A DNA stretch of 64,000 nt from Glandiceps talaboti (GCF_964340395.1 NC_135561.1:1783501-1847500), one strand, 5' to 3'. Numbered from the stretch's first letter, positions 24,022 through 37,136 are shown. Program-made: numbers and translations. Notes: generated by a model not told the origin, from the sequence alone.

Positions 24022-24250
24022 TTTTCAGATACAAGTTGAATTTATAACCTTTTTACTCAAGTGAAAATACTTATAAACAACCACAATTAAATTATTCTAG
24101 TATAGTGTTAATGTCAATGTTGATATAATCAGATACAAGTTGAATTAATAACCTTTTTACTCTTTATTTTTTACTTTTTACTCTTTTTTTGTGAAAATAC
24201 TCCAAAAAACCACAATTAAATTATTCTAGTATAGTGTTAATGTCAATGCA
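24022..24250. repeat. direct duplication of about 105 bp
   Basis: CAGATACAAGTTGAATTTAT, AACCTTTTTACTC, GTGAAAATACT and CCACAATTAAATTATTCTAG, then TATAGTGTTAATGTCAATG, occurs twice. The second copy has an added T-rich stretch (TTTATTTTTTACTTTTTACT). Confidence 0.9.
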
Positions 24251-25056
24251 CACATTCGATAACATTACAATTGTCTTCTGGCATTGTTAGAACAGTTAAT
24301 TCATTACATAGGGATTCCCTGTATATTTTTTGGTACATATAATAAATTACGTCATTGTATCATTTGTATAAGATATATCTTAATACCAGGTTTGTATTTG
24401 GTCTATTGCAAATAATGGTTAAATATATTTCCGTGACCAGAGTACTGTATGTACTTTATAAATTGCAGTGACAAATAATGTTCCAAAACATCTAAACTCA
24501 GCTTGTACCCCTGTAAGGAAAGTGCATCAACTTCATTGCTGTTTATTCCTTGAGTTGAAAATATAATAGAATTAAAACAATAATTTGATGATAAAATTAT
24601 AGTATAACTCAAAGTACAGTAATAAAAGTTTCATCAAATTTTAACAGATGAAATATAGTTATCAATATGTTTATGGCAACTTGGTGTAAATTGTCCTCTA
24701 ATACTATCAAATCAATGTCATCATAGCAAGACATATTGATAATTCTACCTTTGTTACAGTGTTCTTCATATTTTTCATGGATGAATGAATAATTGTGTAA
24801 GGAATCATATTAAAAAGTAATAACAGTTTGAAATGAACATAGTAATTATTCTGTCATACTGCTAAATTTAAGTCATTTTTTTTAACAAAATCTTTTCATC
24901 TCTTTGGTCATAATATTTGATATTACCCCGGAGAGAATGTTGTTAATACAAATACATGATTTCTATAGTTTTACACATTCACCTGTCTTCATCATGATAC
25001 CAAATAGTTTTACATATCAGCAAAAGATTTGTCACATATATTGCATGTACAGTGTA

Positions 25057-25233
25057 CAGGGCTTGAAATTGGCAGTAGTCAAGGGCATATAGACTACCAA
25101 ACATTGTATCTTGACTACTAACATTGTTATTTGGTAGTCTGTTAGACCAGTGCAAATCAAAGGAAAAGTGTAGCGGAAACAGTTCACTTGGATAAATTTG
25201 ACTACCAAGCCCAAAAATTACATTCGAGCCCTG
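25057..25233. mobile_element. hAT-like MITE, CAGGGCT(T/C)GAA ends
   Basis: The left end is CAGGGCTTGAAATTGGCAGT then AGTCAA. The right end is the inverse of CAGGGCTCGAATGTAATTTT followed by GGTAGTCAAA. CAGGGCTCGAA inverted ends are, from memory, common to abundant hAT-type non-autonomous elements in aquatic animals. Internal GGTAGTC words also pair. The length is 177 bp, and an 8-bp target duplication is not clear. Confidence 0.65.
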
Positions 25234-26230
25234 CATGATGTACCACATATTATTTTATCCTAGACATTGTCAAAATTGCTAGGTATTTCATGGATTCCCT
25301 GCCAAAATTATGAGACAGTGTAACAGACGGAAATCTGATGTAAACTATATATGTATCATATACAGTTTTGCCAGATTTCCCCCCTTTAATATCAGGGTTC
25401 CCTTAACAAATGTAAGTCAGTACATCCTAACATATCATACAGTACTGTGTTAAGATATTAAAATCTGGTTTTGTGTTATATGTATACAATTGAAATATCT
25501 TTATGGCCTTTCTCACTGATGATTCAATGCATAATTGACCAATTATCATATAGTTCTGATAGTATGGCATGATTATAAACTGGGGGTTTTTTTTGTACCT
25601 CCATAGTGGCATTTCCATAGCAACCAGCTAATTCGTCAACTAAATACGAAAAATGAGATGAGATTATATATTGCAAAAAGAGAAAGAGTTTTTGAATTGC
25701 ATGCAGGTGAGAAATCACCACGTCTATTTTTGAAAACTGTGTGCAGCCCCTGAAGGTGAATTGCATAAGTGGTAGGTGTGATGAAAAGAAGTGCCTGTAC
25801 TGTATAATGAGTGTAAATTTGTTCAGTCTGTTGTTTGGGGTTCAGTCTGTTGTTTGGGGTTTCACCGAATGAGGCAGAGAAATCTACTCCTGGTAAAACT
25901 AATGGGGAAAGAATACATTTAAAAAGTAAGTAAAAATCTTTAAATTTGGCTGATTTCAATCAGATTCATACCTTTCCAACCATTTATTGATAAGGTAAAT
26001 ACTTCAATTATTGTTAGTTGTGTTCCATGTTTTCTTGAATGTACATGTACAGATGTGATGTAAAGTGAGCTAGTATAGTAGTATGGTAATCTACAGTTGA
26101 TTAAGTCTGTACTATTTAAAGTCTAGACATTCTAAAATGAAAAAGTTAAGTGGTTTACTTGTATTAATTGTATCTTTAACCCTCATATTCATAGCTATGA
26201 TTACAAGTATTGTTTGACAAACATTCATTA

Positions 26231-26585
26231 GGCCTAAAAAAAAAAAATAATTGTTTGGTTCCGGTTACCCGACCCCACCTAGTTTTTCACTGCCGACCCT
26301 AAACTTTTTTTGACATATTCAAGAAAAAAATAATAAAATCGCAAAAATTGTGAAGTCTCACAAGAAATAGTGGATGCAGAAATTGACATCAACTTAAAAA
26401 GACACTCTAAAACTGTTCTTCCAATCTGTAATGGCTGTACATCTGATGGGAAGAAATAAATAACACAGAGACCATTTGGAAAACAATGGAGAATCTGAAC
26501 TAGACACTCACACATTAAAAAAAAAAAAAAAATAAAAAATCTACCTACCCCCACCTATTCTAAAATTGAGTGCAATTGGAACCAC
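26231..26585. mobile_element. GGCCTAAAA-type TIR element, copy 2, opposite orientation
   Basis: It begins TTA then GGCCTAAAAAAAAAAAATAA and TTGTTTGGTTCCGGTTACCC, GACCCCACCTAGTTTTTCAC. It matches the reverse of 22166-22509 throughout. The right end stops at AATTGGAACCACA without the A-run and GGCC, so this end is truncated. Combining the two copies shows a TIR of about 30 bp (GGCCT, A-run, TTGTTTGGTTCCG). Confidence 0.85.
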
Positions 26586-27194
26586 ATATCATACAACTCT
26601 TGGTTGACTACAGGTCTAATGGCCTTGATGTTCACTTTCTACATGGACATCAATCAGTTGTTGTTAGACTTTGAATCACTCGTAAAGCCTCCGGGCCAGA
26701 ATAGAAGTTTATGAGTTCTAGTGGCATTATCATGCATAAGATAAGGACATGTACTACATGTGAAGTATACAAGACAGTGAATAAGTGTGCTGCTAGGTCT
26801 GTATGAACGAGGTATAGAAAAAGGTTGGTATAAACAGTACTACATGTATAACAATGACTCGATGTAGAAAATGTTCTCTTGTATGTACACACATACACTA
26901 GTCTTCTACTACTGTAGGATAAACTGGCTCCTAGCTTCGCCATCATTTTTGGTAAAGAGTTATTGCTCAAAATGTTGGGCGTACTTTACATCTTACAAGT
27001 TACAGGTATGTTTTACTGACATTTTTCTACACATTTTTGTACAAAAAGTAGCTTGGCTGCATGTACATCATTAGAACTACATGTAGCCTGTCTGTAGCTT
27101 TGTATGATATTCACCTTGTTCATTTGTTTGTGTGATAATAACTCAAACATTGGGATAGAATGTAGAAATAGTCAGTTTGACTTCAAGTGGTCTT

Positions 27195-27297
27195 AGACTA
27201 GTTCCTGACGACCACGTTCTGATTTTACACTGTTATCTTCACATATTGCAGTATCAATGTGTGAAGAGAACGTAATGTAAAATTGGAACAAGACTAG
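27195..27297. mobile_element. short palindromic element, family Q copy 2
   Basis: TTCTGATTTTACACTGTTAT then CTTCACATATTGCAG pairs with ATGTGTGAAGAGAACGTAAT then GTAAAATTGGAACAAG. It is preceded by CTTAGACTAGTTCCTGACGA and followed by ACTAGACTTC, so inverted outer ends are present. Confidence 0.8.
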
Positions 27298-28099
27298 ACT
27301 TCAAGCGAAAGTGCAAACATTACTGTCTGTATGCACCAAATACCTTTAGCTTTTTTGTAGACTGTAGTAAGTAGTCCGTCTGTGTTGATATTGGTATTCA
27401 CTTTTCTACATGTACATCATTTGTTGTAAGCTTGTTTATTATCATAGAGGTATTTAGTGAGACTTCAACTTCAAATATTAGGACCCATGTATTAAGGATA
27501 AGAAGTCCCATCCGTCAGCCTTGAAAGTATAATACAGCTCATCTCAGTATTGGCTTTGGTAATCACCTTGCTACGTTTTTTGTTCATGTACATCAATTTT
27601 TGTGATGTTGGCCTGTATATTGTCATTTATAGAGGTATTAGTGGCACGTCAAAGACAGGGTTTTAGAGTCTGTGTGTCAAATAAGCAGTTTATTAGCTGC
27701 TAATCACCTTGCTGCACTATCACTTGATGTTTATAGCCTCATTGTCATCAGCAATGCCACCTTACTTTTAAACTAACCTTCAAACACAATCATTTGAAAT
27801 ACACATAAACAACTAGTATGACTGTCAATTCCATAAACATATACATTTGTTTTGTAAATAGAAATAATGAATACACAGTCATGTAATTTATAAAAATCAT
27901 TTAAATTTGATAAACATTCCATTCCAAAGTAAATGCATACATTTATGGTCAATATTTATAAATTACATGTTGTCTATTATTGAATTAATATTGAAATACT
28001 TGTCTTTCTTCTCCTTTTTTTTCGTTTTGTGCATTTTATTTGTACCAATTAATTCTTACATTGCCTTATTTCATTCAATGTAAATCAGTAATTTTAAAC

Positions 28100-28224
28100 A
28101 CACACACAGTGATGATGCACTGGTCATGTCACAATTTGTGATGATGCACTGGTCATGTCACAATTTGTGATGATGCACTGGTCATGTCACAATTTGTGAT
28201 GATGCACTGGTCATGTCACAATTT
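28100..28224. repeat. 30-bp tandem repeat, four copies
   Basis: GTGATGATGCACTGGTCATG then TCACAATTT is repeated four times with essentially no divergence, implying recent expansion. Confidence 0.95.
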
Positions 28225-28639
28225 GAAAAAGAAAGAGAGAGCTAGGTCAAATAAATGAAGAGAGAAAAATGAGTCGCCACTTTGCCTGGCAGTATAGAAA
28301 AGGAGACGACAACAGCAAAATAAATCTTTGTCGATCTGGAAATCCCACAAAGGATTTTTGCCTATGCCATAAAATAAATGAGATATTTCTGCAGTGAGGT
28401 GAAGAGTATATACCGTACTTAATAAGACAAATGGGCATTAGACTAAAAGACATTTTAGAGCTAACAATAGTGTTCTTGTACAAATGGGTTAGTAACTAAC
28501 GGTTACTGTTGATGAACAAATTAGTGATTGCACTAACCTTTATATATTGCTTTCCCATCAAGTGAAGGTGGCACAGTGTAATGTTGGAAAGGTTTGGGTA
28601 ATTTGACAGGAAATAGTGAACTTCTTTGCTTGTTTTGAA

Positions 28640-28900
28640 GTGTTCTGTTTTTTAGCGTAATCATAGCAGCAAGTCTGTGTGTACATGAAGTAGATTGTTT
28701 CTGTTTTTAGCGTAATCACATGATGGCCGAGAGTTTCTGTATATATGAAGTACAATGTAGATAGTTTCTGTTCTTAGTGCAATCATAGCAGCAAGTCTGT
28801 GTGTACATGAAGTAGATATTTTCTGTGTTTTAGCATAATAATAGCCGAGAGTCTCTGTGTACATTAAGTAGATAGTTGAGTAGAGGCAGTACTTCTCTTT
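28640..28900. repeat. degenerate tandem repeat, unit about 60 bp
   Basis: GTTCTGTTTTTTAGCGTAAT, CATAGCAGCAAGTCTGTGTG then TACATGAAGTAGAT recurs four to five times with substitutions and indels. Confidence 0.75.
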
Positions 28901-29555
28901 AAAGGTGACTCTATGCAATGATGAATAAAAAGTGTAGACAATAGTCAATCTTCCAGTTCCTAGATACATTGCATGAGACGAGACGACAAGCGTTAATTGA
29001 AAAACTGTATGTCCCTACATTTGAAAATTTAACAAATGATTTAAAATTCATATATTTAATGACTAACGATAATATTAATCTCACACAATATATAAACATA
29101 TTTTCAGACGTGAGACAGTAACACCTACTCTTACAACTCATTTAACGCATAATAGAATGTTTCAATTTTATAATGGATTATTTTTTTATTATTATTTTTT
29201 TTTGAAAATTATTATTGCTATTGTATTAATTTTAACTTTTTAATAAAAAAAATTTAGTGTACAGTTCACTTTCTTTTATTTTACATACTTTGTAACCTTT
29301 AGTAATTCCTCTGATAATTATTATGTGTTCAAATAAATAAATAGTGAGTACTAGTATGGTTACTATTTGCCAACTACATTTTACTCAACATTTTCATCAT
29401 ATTGACCCTTTTATTGTGAGTTATTTGTACAAGAAAGTGTAAACAGCCTAAATAACAAACACAAATTTTTACACATTTAATATTTTTTACACATTTAATA
29501 TTTTTTACAGTTGATATGTATATAATATGTACATACAGGGTATGGTCAGGTGGCA

Positions 29556-29905
29556 ATCTTGTAGTTAGTAAGATTCAGATAACACTTCTTATATCATGCA
29601 TAAACCAAAAATATGGCATATATACTCTGATCGTTCTATATCACAACAACATGCGTATGTCTACGTCATTGGTTCTGCTGTGTTTGAAATATGAGTCAAA
29701 ATGTTCCATATTACCAATACTTTCCCTAATTTTTCTTTGATATTACTGGCACTGCCTGGTATAATTATGTTATTCTCCAGTATTTTCCTTCATTCAGCTG
29801 GAAACTACCTGTGACCTGAGGGTTGTCTATCGACTCATAGTGACAAAGACTCCTTAGGTTACTTGTATTTTCCTTGGCTGAACAAAGAAATATTGGAGAA
29901 AACAT
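29556..29905 (-). mobile_element. palindromic element, family P copy 4, long form, inverted
   Basis: Bases 29766-29905 form the palindrome (TTATTCTCCAGTATTTTCCT against AGAAATATTGGAGAA). On its left, read on the minus strand, is the same tail as at 10.97-11.17 kb: CCAGTAATATCAAAGAAAAA, GACTCATATTTCAAACACAG, ATAGAACGATCAGAGTATAT, GGTTTATGCATGATATAAG. The shared tail in both orientations shows that palindrome plus tail move together. Confidence 0.8.
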
Positions 29906-30241
29906 ATCCTGTTAGAAACTTGATACAGTTGGACCACACAACAAACACAATAATGTATCAGTCCAGTGACAACCATCCGCTGAACCTCTTGTGCATAGCC
30001 GTCACACACAATATATGCAAATATACATAGCGTTATATGGGCAGGCGTGTAGTGTACTAGTATCTTTGCAGTAGCAACAGGTATATTAAAACATTTCCAA
30101 AATCAACCATGTGTATGTTGTACAATGTGTATGTACATGATTTACTAAACACATAAAATATAGTCAATAAGACCACACAAGAATCTTTTCCTATATGATG
30201 ATGAAAGGTGTCAATATTTGAATGATGTCATATGCTATATG

Positions 30242-31060
30242 CTCATCATCATCATCATTAATTAAAGTCATTTCTTCCCCCTGGCGGGGGGTCACCGACT
30301 GTCCTTCTTTCCATGTGGCAATCCCATTCCTCCATTTCTGCCTGTTCCCATAGTCATTGATGTTTAATCCAATCTGTTTACATTGTCCTTCCACCATACT
30401 CTTCCATGTCAGCTTTGGTCGCCCTCTCCCTCTTTTTCCATCCACCTCCAGATTCCATGCCCTCTTCACTCCTTCTCCCTCATCTTTCCTCAGCGCATGT
30501 CCACACCATCTCAGAGAGCTACGCCTTGCTACCTCCACAATTGACTCACATAGACCTGGCCGTTCCATTAGCACCTCTGAGCCAACCCTGTCACTCAATT
30601 TGACACCACATATCTTTCTAACCATAGCTCTCTCTGCTCTCCTCAAGATACCCTCTTCCACTGCTCTCATCACCCATGTTTCTGCCGCATATGTCATAAC
30701 TGGCCTCACACATGCCTTGTAAATCCGACCTTTCATTGCTAGAGTTAGCCTACAACCACGTAGTGCGGATTCAAGGTCTCTGAACTTCCTCCATCCCAGT
30801 CCCACTCTTTTTGTCACTGCAAGCTCACTGCCTCCTGCACCATCTAAGGTATCACCCAAATAACAGAACTCATTCACTCGGTCCAGTTCCTGCAGCCTTT
30901 CACTTACAGCACTTGCATGCTCCGGGTTATCACCGACAAACTCTCTGCCTCGTAGGCATTTCCAACACTCATAATCTGTTGCCATCACACTTGTCACTCT
31001 CCTTACTCCTGCACACCTTCCATGAATCCATTTCCTGCACTTCGTACACAGTATCGAATT
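30242..31060 (-). mobile_element. 5'-truncated non-LTR retrotransposon, C-terminal end of the reverse transcriptase ORF
   Basis: The minus-strand frame (about 290 codons) encodes the C-terminal part of a LINE-type polyprotein. It opens with a zinc-binding cluster, CTKCRKWIHGRCAGV then CWKC (C-x2-C-x4-H-x2-C, then C-x2-C), followed by EFCYLGDTLDGAGG, MKGRIYKACVRPVMTYAAET, RRAERAMVRKICG, RWCGHALRKDE and KRGRGRPKLTW. These are familiar post-RT motifs of non-LTR elements. The polymerase core and endonuclease are absent. The 3' end carries a short ATGATGATG tail, as in RTE-like elements. The coding frame is intact over this piece, suggesting a fairly young insertion. Clade (RTE, CR1/L2 or other) is not decided. 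Confidence 0.85.
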
Positions 31061-31334
31061 GCTATTATATATTTTTAGAAAGCATTGCTATCAATATATT
31101 TATGTAGTTTCCAGTTACATGATGGTTTTATTCGTTAGTGTCACATTTTAAGGTTGCTTATAAACTAAAGAATTATTGTGTCTCCATGTCTGATATCATA
31201 TTTTAATCCCATATTTTAATCCTGGCATGACATTTCATAACATTGATTTGAAGACAGTGACAACAAAATCAAAAATGAATATATAAAGAAGTAGATAGAT
31301 AGATAGAATATAAATAGATATATGAATAAATAAA

Positions 31335-31467
31335 TGAGTGAGTGAGTGAGTGAGTGAGTGAGTGAGTGAGTGAGTGAGTGAGTGAGTGAGTGAGTGAGTG
31401 AGTGAGTGAGTGAGTGAGTGAGTGAGTGAGTGAGTGAGTGAGTGAGTGAGTGAGTGAGTGAGTGAGT
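31335..31467. repeat. (GAGT)n microsatellite, about 33 units
   Basis: Nearly perfect GAGT units flanked by AAATAAAT on both sides. The minus-strand LTHS repeat ORFs are artefacts. Confidence 0.97.
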
Positions 31468-32689
31468 AAATAAATAAATAAAATAAAAATGTAATACACC
31501 TATGCATTAACACAGAGTACACTGTATGGTCATGTGACAGCTATCCATATATCAGCTCAGCTAAGCTGATTGTGTTTTAATTAAGGTGTCTGTAACCTAC
31601 ATAATTCATGTGAGCATCGCTAAGCTCTCCCCATAGTGTTTCAAGGTGTCTGGAACCTACATTCTCACCATTGTTTTTCAAGACTATGATGTACCGATAC
31701 ATTGTATGTAATGTAATGAAATTTTGAATCGTTACACAATTTGAAAATTAAACAAACAGTGTCAGTTTAGTACAAGGCAGAAATTATCTCTTTGTGATCA
31801 GTTTTGTGATTGGAAAATATACATCAAATCATAGAAGACAAAGCCTTCCAGCTAAGTTTACAGATCGTAGAACATGGGTTTTAGTACAGTACATGTAAAC
31901 TATACATGAATAACCAGATAACATCGTCGCAAACCACAGCCTGTTTTACGGCAACGTTCTTAACAAGCCTCCCACATTTCGAAATGTAGTGGTAGAAATA
32001 ATAACTTTGGTTTGCGAGAATGCCAGTTAAAGGTACAGTTTAGTATTAAAAAGGCAAAGATCGTCTGTGTGGATGATTGTGTGATTGCACATAAATGTCA
32101 AACTATAGAGGCCAGTCAAGTGAACACATCCTGTATTAAAGTATTTTTGTAATATTTTTCCTTCGATACTAATCAGATTAGTGAAATCTGTAGTGTGTTT
32201 ATGAACATTGTCATCATTTTATAGGTTTACCTATTATTGTAAATTTACATATAGATGAATTCTGTGAAATCATGTCATATCTCACTCTAGTTAATACATG
32301 CGACCATGCCCAGGCCTTTTTTTGGCTGCTCTCAAAATAGCAAAATTATAAATGTTTGTTATACCTTCATATTTTTGCAGTTTGTGTAATAAAAATACAA
32401 TTTAGTTAATTAATAATGAATCTACATTGTAGATTGTTTGAGTAATTAATGTCAGTATTGCTATATTGTGAATCAACTGAAATATGGCTGTACCATCAAT
32501 ATTATTCTTTACTTAATTAAAAAATAAAACTGTAATTTCTCACACCTACACATTGTATGAAATGTGTGCTGTGTTTATTAAATGAAATTTTACCTAATAT
32601 GTACATCTATCTATCTATGTGTATAGACAATTATTCTGTAGCTTTATTCTGATACAATAACTTTTGATAGATACTTTACCAGTATTTTG

Positions 32690-32820
32690 TTTTATTTTAT
32701 TTGTTTATTTATTTATTTGTTTATTTATTTATTTTTATTTTTTTTTTTTATTTTTTTATTATTTTTTTTTGGGGGGGAGAGGGGGTGATGGTGGTGGTGG
32801 TGGTGGTGGTGGTGGTGGGG
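32690..32820. repeat. T-rich (TTTA)n, G-run and (GGT)n
   Basis: TTTATTTATTTGTTTATTTA and T-runs lead to GGGGGGGAGAGGGGG and about nine GGT units. The plus-strand frames over it are simple-sequence translations. Confidence 0.95.
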
Positions 32821-33084
32821 GGATTCCCTCCATGTACTTGTTGTCTACTAGGACTTAGTTCCACATACAAAGTATCTAGCCAAGTAATCATTGTGTAACA
32901 GCATATATACATGACCTTACAGATGGGATTGTTTTTCTGTAAAATCTTGTAATTTAGTAAAGTTAATCAGCTGGAAAGAAGTTAATCTGTACTGCCACAG
33001 ATTACTTGGAATATTTTCTATTAGGAGTTGTGAAGTGTTTGTGTATGAAGAATTGCATAGATTAAGAGTTTGTTATCAAGAGTG

Positions 33085-33425
33085 ATTCTTAGGCATGGAA
33101 ATCAATGGATGGCCAGGAGGTATACTCACTGTATAGGCATGGAAATCCATGGATGATACAAAGATATAGGAATGAACATCCATGGATGATCCGAAGGTAT
33201 AGGCATGGAAATCCATGGATGATGTGAAGGTATAAGCATGGAAATCCATGGATGATGTGAAGGTATAAGCATGGAAATCCATGGATGATGTGAAGGTATA
33301 GGCATGGAAATCCATGGATGATGTGAAGGTATAGGCATGGAAATCCATGGATGATGTGAAGGTATAAGCATGGAAATCCATGGATGATGTGAAGGTATAA
33401 GCATGGAAATCCATGGATGATCCGA
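33085..33425. repeat. 33-bp minisatellite, about ten copies
   Basis: The unit is GGCATGGAAATCCATGGATG then ATGTGAAGGTATA. It contains ATGGAAATCCAT, a near-palindrome. The period is a multiple of three, so three minus-strand frames stay open (for example DFHAYTFTSSM); no signal for translation is present. Confidence 0.95.
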
Positions 33426-33478
33426 GGGAAAACAGATATTGACATATACATTGTGATAATTTACAATAAAATAAATGA

Positions 33479-33519
<41 letters not shown>

Positions 33520-33521
33520 GA
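33479..33521. repeat. (ATT)n microsatellite
   Basis: About 13 ATT units. Confidence 0.95.
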
Positions 33522-33854
33522 TTTATCTAAAATTACTACTTTTCCCCTCTCAATTATTTTCCAAATTGTGTTGTATTTTTCTAAAACTACTTTTCAATTT
33601 CAATGTATTTTTATTAAAAAACACATTGTTTCTAACATTAGTTTCTTCCAAACATTTTTTTTTTCCAAATAGAACAATTCTCTTTCTCCAAACTACACGT
33701 ATTTCCCAAGTACAGTTATTTTTCTCCATTCTTTTTCCAAATTGTAATTTTCTTCTTAAAAGTCATATTCCAAATAGTAATGATGTTTTCAATAATTATT
33801 TTTCAAATGATATTGTTCTCATTTTCAGATATTTTTTTACAGACAAATCTGTGT

Positions 33855-34050
33855 AAATTCTCATAACTTGAAATAGAATTTTACTTCTTGGCGTGTCATA
33901 AAAAATAACGATCATTTGATTTCTTGGCCAACACCTTGATTTCCAATCGATGCAGTTCACATGCATTCTATAGAACTGCATGAGAATACCCTTGTTCTAT
34001 TTTCCGCGTCTAGCATGATGTAAAATGATGTATTGCATGTATTGAGAATT
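33855..34050. mobile_element. AATTCTC-type TIR element, copy 1
   Basis: It starts AATTCTCATAACTTGAAATA then GAATTTTACT and ends GTAAAATGATGTATTGCATG then TATTGAGAATT, forming imperfect inverted ends. The interior GTTCTATTTT..CGTCTAGCATGA matches copy 2 at 38046-38265. It is non-coding, about 196 bp. Confidence 0.7.
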
Positions 34051-35091
34051 GCAAAGTTCACTGCATGCAGTCTAGGTGTATTTGTATTGAGTTTGTACAC
34101 ATGATGCATGAATAATATCTTTGTGAAGGATTGCAAGTACTACGTAAAATCTAACAGAATTCTCCAGATATCCTACTGGGATTCGCCAACAAAATACTGA
34201 TGCTGGAAATGCAATTTTTCCAGATTTTCTAATTTTCTCTCCAGGGTTCCCAAACGTTAGCAAAATCACTGATGAGTACTGTACAAGTACATAACTTGAA
34301 AGTCACACCACAGGTGTTTATGCTGATACTGACTGTGTATCAATAATTGGTTTCTTTCCATTTATGCCTCAAGGTTCAATTACTCCTTATACATGCACTT
34401 GTGTTATCTACTAAGCTACATTCTACATGTACCTGAGGATGTAGCAATCATTATGCAATCAGATACATGTATAACATATTGAGACATGCGACATATACAC
34501 GTGCACTGTATAGAACCGTTTTATCTATAATCCTAATAAAGATGTAAGCCAGACATGCATTTAAACCATTTATCTGCACCAAAGTCCAACTGGATGATTG
34601 GAACGAGCTATCTTTACATCTATCAGTCATGTACATGATGATTGCAAGATAGAGAATTCTCACTGATGAGGTCTGAAGATATTTCTCGCATATATATTAC
34701 ATGAAGATTGTCAGATACACAACCGCTTGGAGATATTGTGGTGACTGTGAGATAGAAGATTCTAGCAGAAAACTTAGGAGATATTTCTTGTATACGTTGT
34801 ATAGATTGTGAAAGGTTTCTCTGCTGCAAGAATTTATTAGTCCGTATCACTTGATAGTATAATAAAGATTTGTGCATATTTTTTTTACTAGAAATGAAGT
34901 TTTGACATGCTTTCAACTTACTATTAGGAAGATATGATATCTAATTGATATTATACTTATTATACATGTAGCTTAGTAATAACGTATGCAGTGAGTGGGT
35001 TCCATGTACATGTAGTTCCCTTGTGGATGAGGGAATCTACCTTTTTTATTAGTATTACACACGTTAACTCCACAGTTTAATGTGATCAGAG

Positions 35092-35093
<2 letters not shown>

Positions 35094-35149
<56 letters not shown>
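35094..35149. repeat. (TG)n microsatellite
   Basis: About 27 TG units. Confidence 0.97.
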
Positions 35150-35151
<2 letters not shown>

Positions 35152-36634
35152 TTGTGTGATGGCACCTATACATTGCAATAAATGTTTAATATGAGAGCTA
35201 TGTGACTAAAGTCAAATGACAAAATGTGAAGACTGCCTCAATGAATACCAATTACTAGTGTACTGTGCAGGTACAGTATAACCCAGAAGGCACTTGGGTG
35301 AGTAATTGGTATAGGTGTACCAAAGCAGTTTCAAATTTCAAGCACAAACTATGCAAAGATTTAAAAAACTAGGGGTCATAAGTCTACATTCAGCCACAAA
35401 GTAGGGTCAAAAGTCTTCAGAAAAATGTGAAAATCAGCAACTTGGAAAGTACGTTATCCAAAATATGGGGTTAAAAGTCATATGTTGCATTCAAAGAAGG
35501 CGTCAAACATCTGTAGAATGCTTAAGAGTCAAAAGTGGACAAGAGTCAAAAAAGGTGTGTCAAAACTTCATTACATTATGTAAATACTTGTCATACTGTG
35601 TGAGTACTCCCACTCTTCCCTTCATCCCCAGTGTGGTGGTTGGAGGGGGGGGGGGGGGGGTTACAACTCAAGAATCGCTTTCCAGCTGGGCTAATATTAT
35701 ATAGTTGATGCCTTTCTAGCAGTGTTATAACGCCAAGTGAGCAATCATGCAAATACCACACTAATACTAGTGGGCTGGCACATGGATTTGGAAAATGAAT
35801 AGTGAACTGGTTGAATCTGTACCTAGGCAGAAAGTTGTGGTAGAATGTACCTGTACATGTACCTGTACTGTATCTCATGTATTCTATACATCAAAGTATG
35901 GTTTTAGAAACAAGGTACAACACCTTAGGTAAGGTTTTGTGTACAGGCAGTATTTTCAATAAACCTCTAAAATTGAGAAGACTTCTCCATTACACATACA
36001 GCTAAGGGGTGACATCAAAAGATCAGTCCAGGATAAAAAAAAAAAAACCCATGGCAAAAAATCCTACCTGAAAATTGTTAGAATGTCAATAATCAGTGAT
36101 TGTACAAGTTCATTTTATTACAAGTACATGTAGTACACTGCAGTGACAGGTTGAAATCATGATCACATTAGAGTCACTGATTTTAGAATGCAGACCGTAA
36201 ATAAATTGAATTGGATATGTGTACCTTTATGTGTACATGCAGCTGCACATATGTGTTACCCAAAGCTGCTGTACAGACAGGGTGTATGGTATTAAGTAAG
36301 TTGTTATATCAAACAAAGCAGTTTCAAAGCAGTTTCAAAAAATCTGTTCCACTTGTAGCTAGTGCAGCTCTAGCTAACTTATAGGGATATCTGAGGCAAA
36401 ACTAAAGGAATTTAGACTTTAATCACAAATCAATCTTTTGAGACTGACCCTTAATGTCTTCAATTAACCTTAAAATGACTTCTGTACTCCCAAATGGAAG
36501 GTATATGTAATGTATGCCTTTATCTTGAAACTTAATATACTCTGGTTACTAGTATCAATTAAGATACAAAGTCTGTAACTTTGTGTGTTTTTTTAACCTT
36601 AATTATATTCACATGTAAGTTGACTATCGATCAC

Positions 36635-36925
36635 TGTGTTCATCTGAATAGATGTGTGTCCATCTCTTTAGCCAGAAAGTAATCACCTATAAGGCTATAT
36701 ATATATATACCACAATGGGTTCCATTATTGTGTCTATCCGTAGATTTGGGTTCATCTTGACAGCCAAACAGTGATCACCTAAGGAGGCTGCCACTGTGGG
36801 TTCCATTATTAAGTCCATCTGTATAGATGTGGATTCATCTTTTTTCTAACGAAACAGGACTACCTAAGGAGGCTACTTAAATATACATTGGGTTCCATCA
36901 TTGAGTCCATCTGTATATACTTGTA
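36635..36925. repeat. degenerate tandem repeat, unit about 90 bp
   Basis: GGGTTCCATTATTGTGTCTA, GATTTGGGTTCATCTTGACA, GCCAAACAGTGATCACCTAA and GGAGGCT recur three to four times with indels. Confidence 0.75.
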
Positions 36926-37136
36926 CATGTAGATGTACATAACATGTACATGTAGAAATTGGCTCATCTTGCTCATACTATAGCCTTGAACTGTGCCTAT
37001 GCAAAGGTTCTACATGTCTTCCTATGGCATGGCAATATGTATCTACATTCATGTTTAATAAAGTAAATACATTAATGCAGCTGGACCGTCTAGGAAACTT
37101 TCATACTTGATATCTAAAATGGTGGATTATGGGAAG

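Noticed and set aside
28100-28224. Direct repeats that could suggest a CRISPR array (also 8.6-10.4 kb)
   Set aside because: Units are contiguous or nearly so with no unique spacers, and the DNA is clearly eukaryotic.
28269-28397. 42-codon plus frame (MSRHFAWQYRKGDDNSKINL...) just after a 30-bp repeat
   Set aside because: Composition is plausible for protein, but it is short, unrecognised and lacks convincing splice acceptor or promoter.
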